Assembly: GCA_003481745.1 (NCBI GenBank)
Contig: QULP01000002.1
Coordinates: 124,001 to 188,000, forward strand
Reading direction: 5' to 3'
Origin: Firmicutes bacterium OM04-13BH
GTDB taxonomy: Bacteria > Bacillota > Clostridia > Lachnospirales > Lachnospiraceae
DNA length: 64,000 bases
In this document: one piece after another, positions 1-8,648 of the stretch
Numbering within the stretch: the stretch's first letter is position 1
Layout of the letters: each line of letters begins with the position of its first letter
Translations under genes and position numbers: made by a program
The notes under the pieces: generated by a model
The model's input: the letters and a program-made list of their open reading frames with translations, nothing else
What the model was told of the DNA's origin: nothing
Databases searched by the model: none

Positions 1-891
1 TACATCAATTGAAACGAAAGCCTCTGTCTGTTGAATCACCAGAAATCCACCAGACTTTAACCAGACTTTTTCAGAAAGTGCCTCTTTTAACGCTTTCTCA
101 ATTGAATAAACTTTACAAAGCGGAAGTAAATCATCCTGATAAAAACGTAATTTCTTTGCTTCTATTCCATAGTGCTCTAAATAGATTTGAATCGTTTCAA
201 ATAGTTCTTTGTCGTCCGTGACAATTTCTTCCAGCTCATCTGCATACAAATTTTGAAGAACCTGAAGATATGGCGGCATGGAAATAAAAAGTTTTGAAAA
301 ACAGGTTCTCATTCCAGATTTTTTTTGAATTTCTTTCAATTGACCATAAAGCTTGTCTAATTCTTCTAAAATCTCACCGCCTTCTGCATGAGCACTGTTT
401 GTACGAAGAATGACTCCAGCATCTTCTGGAAGATGAGCTTGTAAAAGTTCTCTTAATTCCTGTTTTCTCTGTGCTTTTAATTTTCCGGAAAAGCCAAGCG
501 GTTCAAATTTTGAAGTCAAAACAACATAACGCCCTGCCAGATTTAAATCACAGGTTACGCAAGGGAGTTTGCCGCGAATCGGCTCTCGGCACACCTGTAC
601 TAAAAGTTCGTCTCCAATACAAACTCGATTATTTTTTTTCTGATTTACAAAAAATGGCTCTGCTTTTTCCTCTAAGGAATAATAACAGATAATTCCATTT
701 TCAATTTCAATAAAAGCCGCACGAATGTTTTCGGCAATATTTTTTACTTTTCCAATATAAATATTTCCAAGAATAGATGCTTCCTCTTTTTTATAAAGGT
801 CAAGCTGACAGATTTTATAGCCGATATCAAGTGCTACGACAATTTTTTCTTTTCCTTTGACATGCATAGGAGTGATAATTAATTTACTCAA
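1..891 (-). CDS. rng: Ribonuclease E/G family protein (partial, 3' end off window)
   Basis: The reverse strand is open from a TTG at 891-889 to the left edge. The product begins MSKLIITPMHVKGKEKIV, has an S1-like N-terminal part (IYIGKVKNIAENIRAAFIEI), and the fragment ends GGFLVIQQTEAFVSIDV, just before the catalytic DxxD region, which lies outside the window. RNase E/G enzymes cut single-stranded RNA in rRNA maturation and mRNA decay. TTG is preferred over ATG 867 because AGGAG lies 6 nt upstream and homologues start KLIIT. It overlaps the end of the DUF2344 gene. About 297 of the usual ~400 or more residues are visible. Confidence 0.85.
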   Translation of the reverse strand, partial: MSKLIITPMHVKGKEKIVVALDIGYKICQLDLYKKEEASILGNIYIGKVKNIAENIRAAFIEIENGIICYYSLEEKAEPFFVNQKKNNRVCIGDELLVQVCREPIRGKLPCVTCDLNLAGRYVVLTSKFEPLGFSGKLKAQRKQELRELLQAHLPEDAGVILRTNSAHAEGGEILEELDKLYGQLKEIQKKSGMRTCFSKLFISMPPYLQVLQNLYADELEEIVTDDKELFETIQIYLEHYGIEAKKLRFYQDDLLPLCKVYSIEKALKEALSEKVWLKSGGFLVIQQTEAFVSIDV

Positions 892-1594
892 TTTCTTCTC
901 CTAAATCCTCTAAGGAAACCAGATTTCTTGCTTCGTCACTACCAGTATCTGCATAAAGCTCACAACGATGAATCATAAATTTTAGATTCTCATAAGAAAT
1001 CTCCATAAATGCCGCAAATGCTTCCATCACAAGTTCTGGTTTTGTATTATTGGAGCTGCCTGCTGCAAGCTGCATAAAAATTTCATCCTTTTCTTCTAAA
1101 GAAAGTTTATAAATAAATGGACGAATATCTAATTCTTTTTCACTTTTTTTCGTTTTCTTTAAAATAACAATTTCTTTTTGTGCTTTAAATTCTTCTAATT
1201 TCTCTTTCCAGTTCTCTGGAAGTTTTGCAGTTTCACGGAATTTTAGACGATAATCTGCTGCTGCAACCAGCGACATGGCTTTGGAAGCTTTACCATCCTC
1301 TACCTGGCGGATGCTTAAAATCTTCATCCCTTCTGCCATTGCATCATTTAAGCGTTTTACCATATCAGAAGAAGTCGTTGCACTTTTTAATTCCATATCG
1401 AAGTATTCACCGGTACTTGTAATTCCAACTCCGAGAGGTGAGGCAAATGACATAATCATATGTGGACTGAATCCTTCTGAAAATGCGACATCTAAATTGG
1501 CACGTTTGACTGCCTTTTGAAAATAGCGCATAATATCCAGATGACCGATAAATTTCATAGCCCCTTCTTTTGCAAATTTTACCCTAACCTTCAA
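884..1594 (-). CDS. TIGR03936/DUF2344 radical SAM-linked protein
   Basis: About 236 residues with the DUF2344 hallmark KFIGHLDIMRYFQKA near the N-terminus, followed by FSEGFSPHMIMSFASPLGVG. The family is encoded next to, or fused with, TIGR03960 radical SAM proteins and normally precedes RNase G; its function is uncertain, with tRNA/RNA modification suspected. The start is placed at TTG 1594, since GGAGGGG sits 8 nt upstream; a longer ORF start at 1627 has no such site and would overlap the upstream gene by 44 nt. It overlaps the radical SAM stop by 11 nt, which suggests translational coupling. Confidence 0.75.
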   Translation of the reverse strand: MKVRVKFAKEGAMKFIGHLDIMRYFQKAVKRANLDVAFSEGFSPHMIMSFASPLGVGITSTGEYFDMELKSATTSSDMVKRLNDAMAEGMKILSIRQVEDGKASKAMSLVAAADYRLKFRETAKLPENWKEKLEEFKAQKEIVILKKTKKSEKELDIRPFIYKLSLEEKDEIFMQLAAGSSNNTKPELVMEAFAAFMEISYENLKFMIHRCELYADTGSDEARNLVSLEDLGEEIE

Positions 1595-3443
1595 CGCATA
1601 CCCCTCCTTTGTATTTTCCTGCACCACAGCCGGAACATTTCATACGGCAGTTTGGCGTTACTGTTTCTTCCATTGCTGTTTTCCATTCTCTTTGTAAAAA
1701 TTTCTTTGTTACGCCGGCATTGATGAAGTCCCATGGCAGAAGTTCATCAAGCGGACGCTGTCTTAGAGTATAAAATTCAGGGTCAATATTTAATTCTTCA
1801 AATGCTTCCATCCATAAATCATAGCGGAAATATTCGGACCATGCATCAAAGAGAGCACCCTTTCTATAAGCAAGCTCTAACACATCGGCAACTTTACGGT
1901 CACCTCTTGCTAAAATTCCTTCTAATACCGTAACATCTGCTTCGTGATAGTTATATTTAATACTCTTTTGATTTAACTGGGCACGAATTTCTGATTTTAC
2001 GATTTTAGCACGTTCAAGATATTCTTCTTTTTTACACATCGAAGCCCACTGAAATGGGGTAAATGGTTTTGGAACAAAGAAAGACGTACTTACCACAATC
2101 TGACATCTTCCATGACGTTGGTCTTTTGGAATTTCATAATATTTTTTTGCAACTTCTTCTGCCAGATGCGCAATTCCTTTCATATCTTCTTCCGTTTCTG
2201 TTGGAAGTCCTAACATAAAATAGAGTTTTACACGAGACCAGCCACCCTGAAAGGCTTTAAAAGAGCCATTTAAAATATCTTCCTGAGTCAGACCTTTATT
2301 AATTACATTACGCATTCTCTGTGTTCCTGCTTCCGGTGCAAAGGTCAGACTGCTCTTTTTGATATCCTGTACTTTACTCATAACATCCAAAGAAAAAGCG
2401 TCAATACGAAGCGATGGAAGCGAAATATTTACATTACGCTCGGAACACTCTTCAATTAAAAAGTCAATTAGCTCTGGAAGCTTGGAATAATCACTGGAGC
2501 TTAAAGAACTAAGAGAAATTTCCTCATGTCCCGTACTTTCCAGCATTTCTTTTGCGGTTTCCTTTAAAAATGCTACGTTTTTCTCACGGGTCGGACGATA
2601 AATCATACCTGCCTGACAAAAACGGCATCCCCGGATACAACCCCTCTGGATTTCCAGTGTAACACGGTCCTGAGTTGCCTTAATAAATGGCACAACAGGT
2701 TTCTTTGGATAACAGACATTGACAAAATCCATAACGACCTGTTTATCAATCGTTTCTTTTGCATGTTCATTATTTGGATGAAATGCTGCAAGTGTTCCAT
2801 CCTCGTTGTATTCGGCATCATAAAATGCCGGAACATATAACCCTGGAATTTCTGCTGCCTTTTCCAAAAATTCTTTTCTGCTCTTTCCGGAGTTTTTCCA
2901 GATTTTATATTCATCTAACAGTTCATCAAATACAGTTTCCCCTTCTCCGATATAAAAAATATCAAAAAATTTTGCCAGCGGTTCTGGATTGTACGCACAA
3001 GGTCCGCCACCCATCACGATTGGGTCATCTTCACTTCGATCAGAAGCATGAAGCGGAATCTGGCTTAAGTCTAAAATCTGAAGGATATTGGTATAGCACA
3101 TTTCATACTGTATAGTAATACCAAGGAAATCAAAATCTTTAATGTTATCTTGCGATTCAAGCGCAAAAAGTGGAATATTTTCTTTCCGCATAATGGCATC
3201 TAAGTCCGGCCATGGGGAATAAACGCGCTCGCACCAGGTATCCTCGCGTCTATTGAACATATCATATAAAATCTGAATTCCGAGATGGGACATTCCGATT
3301 TCGTAGACATCCGGGAAGCACATCGCAAATCGAATGTCTACCTCATTTTTGTTTTTCATTACTGAATTGATTTCATTCCCGATATAGCGGGCTGGCTTCT
3401 CGATTTCTAGTAATATTTCATCACTTAATGCTAGTTTTCTCAA
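1584..3443 (-). CDS. TIGR03960-type B12-binding radical SAM protein
   Basis: 619 residues. The N-terminal half resembles a cobalamin-binding fold (FAMCFPDVYEIGMSHLG); the radical SAM core carries RGCIRGCRFCQAG, with three cysteines for the SAM-binding 4Fe-4S cluster, around residue 270. The extreme C-terminus has a second cysteine set (NCRMKCSGCGAGKY). The start is TTG with GAGG 6 nt upstream. It is the first gene of a coupled operon with DUF2344 and RNase E/G, the conserved clostridial arrangement. The substrate is unknown; an RNA-modifying role is inferred only from the neighbourhood. Confidence 0.8.
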   Translation of the reverse strand: MRKLALSDEILLEIEKPARYIGNEINSVMKNKNEVDIRFAMCFPDVYEIGMSHLGIQILYDMFNRREDTWCERVYSPWPDLDAIMRKENIPLFALESQDNIKDFDFLGITIQYEMCYTNILQILDLSQIPLHASDRSEDDPIVMGGGPCAYNPEPLAKFFDIFYIGEGETVFDELLDEYKIWKNSGKSRKEFLEKAAEIPGLYVPAFYDAEYNEDGTLAAFHPNNEHAKETIDKQVVMDFVNVCYPKKPVVPFIKATQDRVTLEIQRGCIRGCRFCQAGMIYRPTREKNVAFLKETAKEMLESTGHEEISLSSLSSSDYSKLPELIDFLIEECSERNVNISLPSLRIDAFSLDVMSKVQDIKKSSLTFAPEAGTQRMRNVINKGLTQEDILNGSFKAFQGGWSRVKLYFMLGLPTETEEDMKGIAHLAEEVAKKYYEIPKDQRHGRCQIVVSTSFFVPKPFTPFQWASMCKKEEYLERAKIVKSEIRAQLNQKSIKYNYHEADVTVLEGILARGDRKVADVLELAYRKGALFDAWSEYFRYDLWMEAFEELNIDPEFYTLRQRPLDELLPWDFINAGVTKKFLQREWKTAMEETVTPNCRMKCSGCGAGKYKGGVCVEG

Positions 3444-3749
3444 TTTTTACCTCTTTCTTTTTGTGCAAAGCGTATAAGCTTTAACCCACTCACAATGCGT
3501 TGCACGTTTTCTTACCTCTTTTTGTTTTTACTTAAATTTTGAGCATTTTTATAAATTTCTTACACTTTTTTTGAATCCATTTACACTCCTATCTAGTGCC
3601 GAAACAAATAGATAACAGGAGTGGTATGTACATCTTTAGTGTAATTTTCCTTACAAGTATATAGTAATACTTGAATTTGTTCAACCAAATAAATTGGAAA
3701 ATCTCTTTTTTTGCCGGTTTTATGTTCTTTTTTGCCATTTCAAGTCTTT
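3444..3749. other. Intergenic leader of the radical SAM operon
   Basis: 306 bp without a gene. It holds the presumed promoter of the leftward radical SAM-DUF2344-rng operon and an imperfect hairpin at about 3586-3623 (ACTCCT paired with AGGAGT, plus an inner CTA/TAG pairing). I recognise no known riboswitch in it. Confidence 0.4.
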
Positions 3750-4229
3750 TTATTCTTTATTTTTAAGTAGTGTCATCATTCCCAGAACCGCCGGAATTAT
3801 CAGAAGCAGGGTTATCCACACACTCTGGAACAATAACCAGGAAAGAATTGAAAAGATAACGAAAATAATTAGTTTCATCCATGCATCTACCTGCAGTTTT
3901 CTTTTTTGGAACAGGAGGCAGGAACTAACCAGGGTAACCAGGCAGACTAAGAATAAAATAAAAATCCCTGCTGCTAGAAGAAATGCAATTACTCCAGTCA
4001 GACCGCCAAGCATAGTAGTGAAAACTCCCGAAAGGACTAAATGACCGCCGATGTAATCAGACATGGTTTCTGATTCAGAAATTATATGTGCTCCAGCCGT
4101 TGTTATATTTTTCGCATAAAACAGAAATATAGCAATTCTTGCTTCTACGATTGCAAGGAATAGGGTATATATTCCAATAAGTAATGTTGAAAGCCAGGCT
4201 GTTGGTGGCAGTTTTTCTTTTTCCTGCAT
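3750..4229 (-). CDS. Unknown four-helix membrane protein
   Basis: 159 residues, not recognised. Four hydrophobic segments are visible: about residues 14-38 (STLLIGIYTLFLAIVEA), 62-90, 92-110 and 120-150, with a short charged C-terminus (LLKNKE). There is no signal peptide cleavage motif and no catalytic motif. It lies between the radical SAM operon and the recombinase-like/ATPase pair, reads in the same direction as both, and is 20 nt past the end of the recombinase-like gene, so it could be a third gene of that operon. Function unknown. Confidence 0.6.
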   Translation of the reverse strand: MQEKEKLPPTAWLSTLLIGIYTLFLAIVEARIAIFLFYAKNITTAGAHIISESETMSDYIGGHLVLSGVFTTMLGGLTGVIAFLLAAGIFILFLVCLVTLVSSCLLFQKRKLQVDAWMKLIIFVIFSILSWLLFQSVWITLLLIIPAVLGMMTLLKNKE

Positions 4230-4249
4230 AGTGAATCATCCTGTCTGCT

Positions 4250-4831
4250 TTATATAATCTTATAGCGTTTTAAATACTTTTCATTTTGAACTTGAATGTC
4301 TTTGTATTCTGTCAGCAAATTGTAGAAGGTTGCTTTTTTAAGTCCTGATTTTTCAATAAATTGTTTTGATGAGATTTCCCCATTCCTCCATTTTTCATAT
4401 AGTTCATCCCAGTTATCTGGGAACGGCAATTTATTTCTTCCTGAATTTGCTCTTTTAAAAGAAACAGTAACTACATTCTTATTATCACTTAATATTGATT
4501 CCAATATCGTATTTAAAACAGCTTGATTCATTGGCTGTGTTACTCCAAATTCATAAGTAGATGTAACATCACAGATAACAAGTTTTACAGAATTATCAAT
4601 AAACCATGAAAGCTGGGCAGCAATATCGGCATCATTTAGTCCAAGAGAATTTAGGGAAGAAACAACAAAGATGGTATGGTCGTCAATCTTTTTTATCTCA
4701 TTGAATGATGTAAAAGACCTTTTATTTTCACTTGTAACCAGCAATTCATCCTGCTCTTTTTTGATTGCTTTTATTACATTATCAAAAATAGATAAGGGTT
4801 CATGTAATTTTACATATAAATGTATCGTCAA
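4250..4831 (-). CDS. Serine-recombinase (resolvase) homologue with catalytic residues lost
   Basis: About 193 residues aligning by eye along Tn3/gamma-delta resolvase: VVSSLNSLGLND against the VKKLDRLGRDT block, and GRNKLPF followed by a C-terminal helix-turn-helix (ISSKQFIEKSGLKKATFYNLL). With TTG 4831 as start, Tyr6 matches resolvase Tyr6, but Ser10 is His, Arg8 is Lys, and Asp67/Arg68/Arg71 are Asn/Ser/Leu. The protein should bind DNA but not cut it. TTG is preferred over ATG 4840 because AAAGGA abuts the ATG but is 9 nt from the TTG. It overlaps the ATPase gene by 32 nt. Likely role (inference): repressor of its own operon. Confidence 0.7.
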   Translation of the reverse strand: MTIHLYVKLHEPLSIFDNVIKAIKKEQDELLVTSENKRSFTSFNEIKKIDDHTIFVVSSLNSLGLNDADIAAQLSWFIDNSVKLVICDVTSTYEFGVTQPMNQAVLNTILESILSDNKNVVTVSFKRANSGRNKLPFPDNWDELYEKWRNGEISSKQFIEKSGLKKATFYNLLTEYKDIQVQNEKYLKRYKII

Positions 4832-6902
4832 TAAAATCATTCCTTTCCAAATAGTGAAAATTTACTAAGTTTATGTCCACATCTTTTTTCAAATACTTTT
4901 CTATCGATTGAAATTTTGCAGTATTCCAGTATTCACGGGTAAACAATATTTCCGCTTTCATTTCAGCCGGAAGTAAATTTTTCCATGAATTAATTTTTCT
5001 CTGACTATCTTTATCTATCCCACATTCAATCAATAATCTGTCTTTTGTAAGTTTATAAGCTTTCTTGTTATTTTTACAAAAAGAAGCAATCTCGTGTACA
5101 ATTTCATCCGCATTAGAATCCATAGAATAATCATCATTCCAGGTTAACTTTCTTATATATGAAGGCAACGTATAACCATAATCCTCAAAAATAGAAATGA
5201 TTACTTCAGATGATAGAGCCAAAAGTTTTGGGTAATAATCGTCTGGAAATTCTTTTGAGTAAATAATAAAATCCAATTCCTCTTTTGCCTTATCCATCAT
5301 TTTGCTCAAATATTCTCGGTAAAACCCAGTGCCTAGTTTTCTTATAATCGATTTTCCTCTGCTTGCATAAGCTGTTTTATCTATTGTACTTGGCAATGCT
5401 CCATCCATCGCAAAAAATATCATTCGTTTTCTAAGAGGCTCATCTGGTTTCAGAACATCATTACTTGCAAATAAAATCATAGGCATATCTTCGAGTTGAT
5501 TTTCTTCACATTTTTCGGGGTTCTTAATAATATCTTTGATTCGAGAGATGTATAGGTTATCTATTTCATCAATAAAAAAAGGGACTCCCTTCACTGCAAG
5601 TTGTGTCTCTCTGATATTATCTTTCGAATAGTCACAAGCTTTTGTTCCATCTAATTCTTTGCCAGTCATTAATTTTAATGCAGCTTTTATCATAAATGTC
5701 TTTCCACTATTAGATGTTTCTGATGATATAAGTGCAAACAAAGGCAAGGAGTCTGTCGACACTCCTTTTATTTTGGAGGCACATCTAAATTTTGCATGAA
5801 ACGGTGAGCAAAAAATTGCATTCATTAATTTATAATGTGTATATTTAAGTTTTTCTATGTCAGATGAAACAAACTGTTCAAAATTATGAAATATCCCAAT
5901 TATTTCATTGATATCGTGCTTTACTTCTTCATCTGTAGGATTCAAATGAAGTTGTTTACCATTAAGAAAAGCTTCTCCATGATATAAATCCAAAGTCAAA
6001 GAAGGATATCGCTCTGTTATATTACGTGTTTTCATTTTCTTTTGCAATAATTTCTTTTGATTATATTCCATTTTTTCAAGTGTTTTGGGCACAATTTCAA
6101 ACAGCCCTGTTTTCGATTTTGGTTTTACATCCCCTAAAAGGGCTTGATATTTTTCTTTGATTGCTCCGTGGTCTATGGTATATTTAATATTGTCGAATGA
6201 TATGTCACCTTCTGGCTGTTGTAATACAATTGCATGACCTGTTTCTTTAATGCCTTTTAAAATAACATTCTCTTCAACCAAGTTATCTGTTTTCTTTGAT
6301 GAAATCACATCCATTGTAATTGCTTGTGATATATCCCAAGCTGTTTCAAAATCCTTTACATACGCTTCGTAACATTCTTTCGAATCATCGTATTCATAAT
6401 GTTCTATATGGTCATTATTCCATGCTTTTTTCGAAAGATTTGCAGATGCTTTAATGACTCGTGTTCTGCCATTATCTGATTTTAATAAATAAATTTTTCT
6501 ATGGTCTAATACAAAAGATGGAGTTTTAAATTCAATATCACCGTCTGTAAGCATGTTTGCTAATTTATCATACTTCTGGATGGCTTTGCCTGCTTCATAA
6601 GCATTTGTTAAAACTTCTGCTAATAAATCATTTAATTTCCCATCTTTTTGAACAAGAAAATTACCACCTAGAATTACTTCTCCATAATCGAAATGTTCCA
6701 TCAACTCATTGATGAAACCGATATCATAAGAAAACGTAATTGCCTTAATCATATTAAATCCTGAAAATAAATCTTTCAAGGTCATATATTCTACGGATTG
6801 TAATTCTGATTTAAAACATTTTAAGAGCTCATCATCTTTCGTACTGATTCCCTCAATTACTGAAAAGGCATCATTTGCAAACAAGTTCATTTGTCCATCC
6901 AT
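4800..6902 (-). CDS. PLD-like nuclease fused to AAA+/SF3-like ATPase
   Basis: 700 residues. The N-terminal ~190 residues look like a phospholipase D-family domain with a slightly degenerate HKD motif: H134-R-K136, then about 17 residues later ASANLS with Asn155 and a following acidic stretch. A central linker leads to a P-loop ATPase: Walker A SETSNSGKT (about 393-401), Walker B PFFIDEID (about 440-446) and a sensor-like FASND before an RKR, resembling superfamily 3 helicases or AAA+ motors. There is no membrane segment. It is the first gene of an operon with the dead recombinase homologue. A defence or mobile-element maintenance role is plausible but unproven. Confidence 0.65.
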   Translation of the reverse strand: MDGQMNLFANDAFSVIEGISTKDDELLKCFKSELQSVEYMTLKDLFSGFNMIKAITFSYDIGFINELMEHFDYGEVILGGNFLVQKDGKLNDLLAEVLTNAYEAGKAIQKYDKLANMLTDGDIEFKTPSFVLDHRKIYLLKSDNGRTRVIKASANLSKKAWNNDHIEHYEYDDSKECYEAYVKDFETAWDISQAITMDVISSKKTDNLVEENVILKGIKETGHAIVLQQPEGDISFDNIKYTIDHGAIKEKYQALLGDVKPKSKTGLFEIVPKTLEKMEYNQKKLLQKKMKTRNITERYPSLTLDLYHGEAFLNGKQLHLNPTDEEVKHDINEIIGIFHNFEQFVSSDIEKLKYTHYKLMNAIFCSPFHAKFRCASKIKGVSTDSLPLFALISSETSNSGKTFMIKAALKLMTGKELDGTKACDYSKDNIRETQLAVKGVPFFIDEIDNLYISRIKDIIKNPEKCEENQLEDMPMILFASNDVLKPDEPLRKRMIFFAMDGALPSTIDKTAYASRGKSIIRKLGTGFYREYLSKMMDKAKEELDFIIYSKEFPDDYYPKLLALSSEVIISIFEDYGYTLPSYIRKLTWNDDYSMDSNADEIVHEIASFCKNNKKAYKLTKDRLLIECGIDKDSQRKINSWKNLLPAEMKAEILFTREYWNTAKFQSIEKYLKKDVDINLVNFHYLERNDFIDDTFICKIT

Positions 6903-6916
6903 AATAGGTTCTCCTT

Positions 6917-6944
6917 GTCTAAAAATAAATTGTATTTTTTAGAC
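6917..6944. promoter_or_regulatory. 28-bp resolvase-subsite-like palindrome 1
   Basis: A perfect 9-bp inverted repeat GTCTAAAAA (6917-6925) / TTTTTAGAC (6936-6944) with a 10-bp AT-rich centre. The length (28 bp) and outer TGTC resemble gamma-delta res half-sites. It covers the predicted transcription start of the PLD-ATPase operon, so occupancy should repress. Confidence 0.6.
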
Positions 6945-6945
6945 T

Positions 6946-6974
6946 ATTATATCTTGCGTCTAAAATTAAATCAA
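6946..6974 (-). promoter_or_regulatory. Predicted sigma-A promoter of the PLD-ATPase operon
   Basis: On the minus strand TTGATT (6974-6969), a 17-nt spacer and TATAAT (6951-6946), followed by AAGGAGA and ATG 6902. The -35 lies inside palindrome 2 and the start point inside palindrome 1. Confidence 0.65.
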
Positions 6975-6985
6975 TATTTTTGGAC
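6958..6985. promoter_or_regulatory. 28-bp resolvase-subsite-like palindrome 2
   Basis: Half-sites GTCTAAAAT (6958-6966) and TTTTTGGAC (6977-6985) around a 10-bp centre, with the same length and spacing as palindrome 1. The centres of the two are 41 bp apart, about four helical turns, which would place bound dimers on the same DNA face. Confidence 0.55.
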
Positions 6986-7150
6986 AAAAAAATTTCATTT
7001 CTTTTATAAGAATAACTTTTCCATGTATAAGCATGTATAAATTTATACTTTTCCCATTCGATTCTTAATTTTTTCTTATAATTTTTCGGAGTATAATATA
7101 AAAAACGGGGTATTTTATGTTAGATGTTCTTTGGTAATAATGTGTAAAAA

Positions 7151-7179
7151 TTGACGGTTTTAGGATTGTTTGATATACT
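7151..7179 (+). promoter_or_regulatory. Predicted sigma-A promoter for the 7296 gene
   Basis: TTGACG (7151-7156), 17-nt spacer, TATACT (7174-7179). The predicted 5' leader is about 110 nt. It is divergent from the PLD-ATPase promoter. Confidence 0.6.
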
Positions 7180-7295
7180 ATTTACTGTGTCGGTTTATGT
7201 GTCTATTTTTATAATAAATTTGACACACATTTTTAAATAATTGAATTTTTATGTTTGTATGTACTTGCTAAAATAAAAATAATAGGAGGATTGGT

Positions 7296-7922
7296 ATGGC
7301 AAAAATTCTTTTCCTTATGGATGATACAACGCACATTGATAAAACAGAATTGCTAAACAAGAAATATAACACAAATGGAATTTCAGATTTTCTTAATAAA
7401 GAATTTGAAAGGCAAAAAGCAGAGAATAACAGCCTGGTAGAAGTTATAGATGCTGATTTTTTAGAGGTATTACACAACAATTATGAAGCAGACTGTTTCT
7501 ATTCAGAAAGACTTCCAGAGGGAGTCATTGGTTCTTATGCTGATTTTGCCAAAGATTTTGATGATTTTCATGACTGGCAGAATCAACTTTTGTATGATTT
7601 TGCAAAAGCGGATACAGATGTAGTTTTAGCGGGAAATTTTATTTTCTTCCGTTTTTCAAAGGAGCAGAAAGAGAAATGGTTTTCCAATAAATATGAGGAA
7701 TTTTCTAAAATTGTTGCAACAGTAACTGCTGAGAATTTTCATGAATTTGCGACCATCAACAAATTGCAGGAAACCATTTCTTCCAGTAACTCTATTGTGT
7801 CTTATGTCATGGATGGAATGAGTGATATTCATCGATTTGATGATATGATTCGTATGATTGACTCTAATGAGTGGTATGTCATTGAAAATGCAATCAAGCT
7901 TTCTTTTGACGAAGAAAAATAA
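7296..7922 (+). CDS. Hypothetical cytoplasmic protein
   Basis: 208 residues, not recognised. The protein is acidic and rich in Asp, Glu and Phe, without membrane segments, cysteine clusters or a nucleotide-binding loop. It starts MAKILFLMDDTTHID, with an excellent AGGAGG upstream, and ends KLSFDEEK. It has its own promoter and a downstream hairpin terminator, so it is a single-gene unit. It is divergently placed from the PLD-ATPase/recombinase-like pair and could belong to the same accessory segment; no function can be assigned. Confidence 0.7.
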   Translation: MAKILFLMDDTTHIDKTELLNKKYNTNGISDFLNKEFERQKAENNSLVEVIDADFLEVLHNNYEADCFYSERLPEGVIGSYADFAKDFDDFHDWQNQLLYDFAKADTDVVLAGNFIFFRFSKEQKEKWFSNKYEEFSKIVATVTAENFHEFATINKLQETISSSNSIVSYVMDGMSDIHRFDDMIRMIDSNEWYVIENAIKLSFDEEK

Positions 7923-7951
7923 ACTATCATTTACAGTTATTATTCAATTAC

Positions 7952-7992
7952 AGAACCCCATCTTTCTATATAAAACAGACAGACGGGGTTCT
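7952..7992 (+). terminator. Hairpin terminator
   Basis: AGAACCCC (7952-7959) pairs with GGGGTTCT (7985-7992), followed by a T-rich run. It lies between convergent genes and may serve both. Confidence 0.55.
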
Positions 7993-8021
7993 TATATTTG
8001 TTTTATTATTTAGCTATTGTT

Positions 8022-8531
8022 TTATTCGTTAATTATATCAATCTGACACATTTTCATTGTTTCCAGTGCTGATTTATGAGTTTGTGGTGTGACACCAGCG
8101 CAGCAGGATGCATCTACTGTAATCTTTAATTCTGGAAAAACAGCCTTTAAAATCAATGCATTGGATACTACACAGATGTCAGTACAAAGTCCGATTAATT
8201 CAATCTCATTGTCAAATTTCTGCTCTTCCCAGTGAGACCAGCCAAATGTTGGCTTATCAATGTATGTAGCTCCTTCTACTTCTAATTCTTCCGCTATCTG
8301 CCATCCATGCGTACCATAAATACAATGTTCCACTGGCAATTTCTTACCTTCTGGAGTATTCAGATAGTCGATTTGGTGGGTATCCCTCGTAAAAATAATG
8401 TTATCTCCACGTTTTTGATATTCTTTAATTTTTTCTTTTACTGTCGGAACAATTGTCTGTGCTTCTTTTGTGCCGAGGCTTCCATCGATAAAATCATTCT
8501 GCATATCTATTACAATTAATACTTTGTTCAT
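8022..8531 (-). CDS. Cysteine hydrolase, nicotinamidase/isochorismatase family
   Basis: 169 residues with the isochorismatase-like fold. VLIVIDMQNDFIDGSL carries the catalytic Asp (residue 9) near the N-terminus, TRDTH lies in the metal/active-site region, and LIGLCTDICVVSNAL carries the nucleophilic Cys around residue 118. HC and GTHGW near residues 70-77 resemble nicotinamidase (PncA), which deamidates nicotinamide in NAD salvage. The size is right for a short nicotinamidase, but substrate assignment within this superfamily is unreliable. Single-gene unit with its own promoter. Confidence 0.75.
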   Translation of the reverse strand: MNKVLIVIDMQNDFIDGSLGTKEAQTIVPTVKEKIKEYQKRGDNIIFTRDTHQIDYLNTPEGKKLPVEHCIYGTHGWQIAEELEVEGATYIDKPTFGWSHWEEQKFDNEIELIGLCTDICVVSNALILKAVFPELKITVDASCCAGVTPQTHKSALETMKMCQIDIINE

Positions 8532-8570
8532 TTTTTTATTCCTTTTCTAAATTTTTTTAACATTTATTTA

Positions 8571-8599
8571 AGTATACAATTCTTTAATAGATTTGACAA
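8571..8599 (-). promoter_or_regulatory. Predicted promoter of the cysteine hydrolase gene
   Basis: Minus strand TTGTCA (8599-8594), 17-nt spacer, TATACT (8576-8571), about 40 nt before ATG 8531. Confidence 0.6.
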
Positions 8600-8648
8600 G
8601 TTACTGCTTTCTATGCAAAAATAAGAAAAACAGAAGGGGGTATTTATT

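Noticed and set aside
3586..3623. Hairpin upstream of the radical SAM operon as a cobalamin or other riboswitch
   Set aside because: It is too small and lacks any conserved riboswitch core that I can recognise.
7189..7230. Further TGTC/GACA half-sites near the 7296 gene promoter that might be more resolvase-like operators
   Set aside because: Their spacing (24-30 bp) does not fit the 28-bp layout of the two upstream palindromes.
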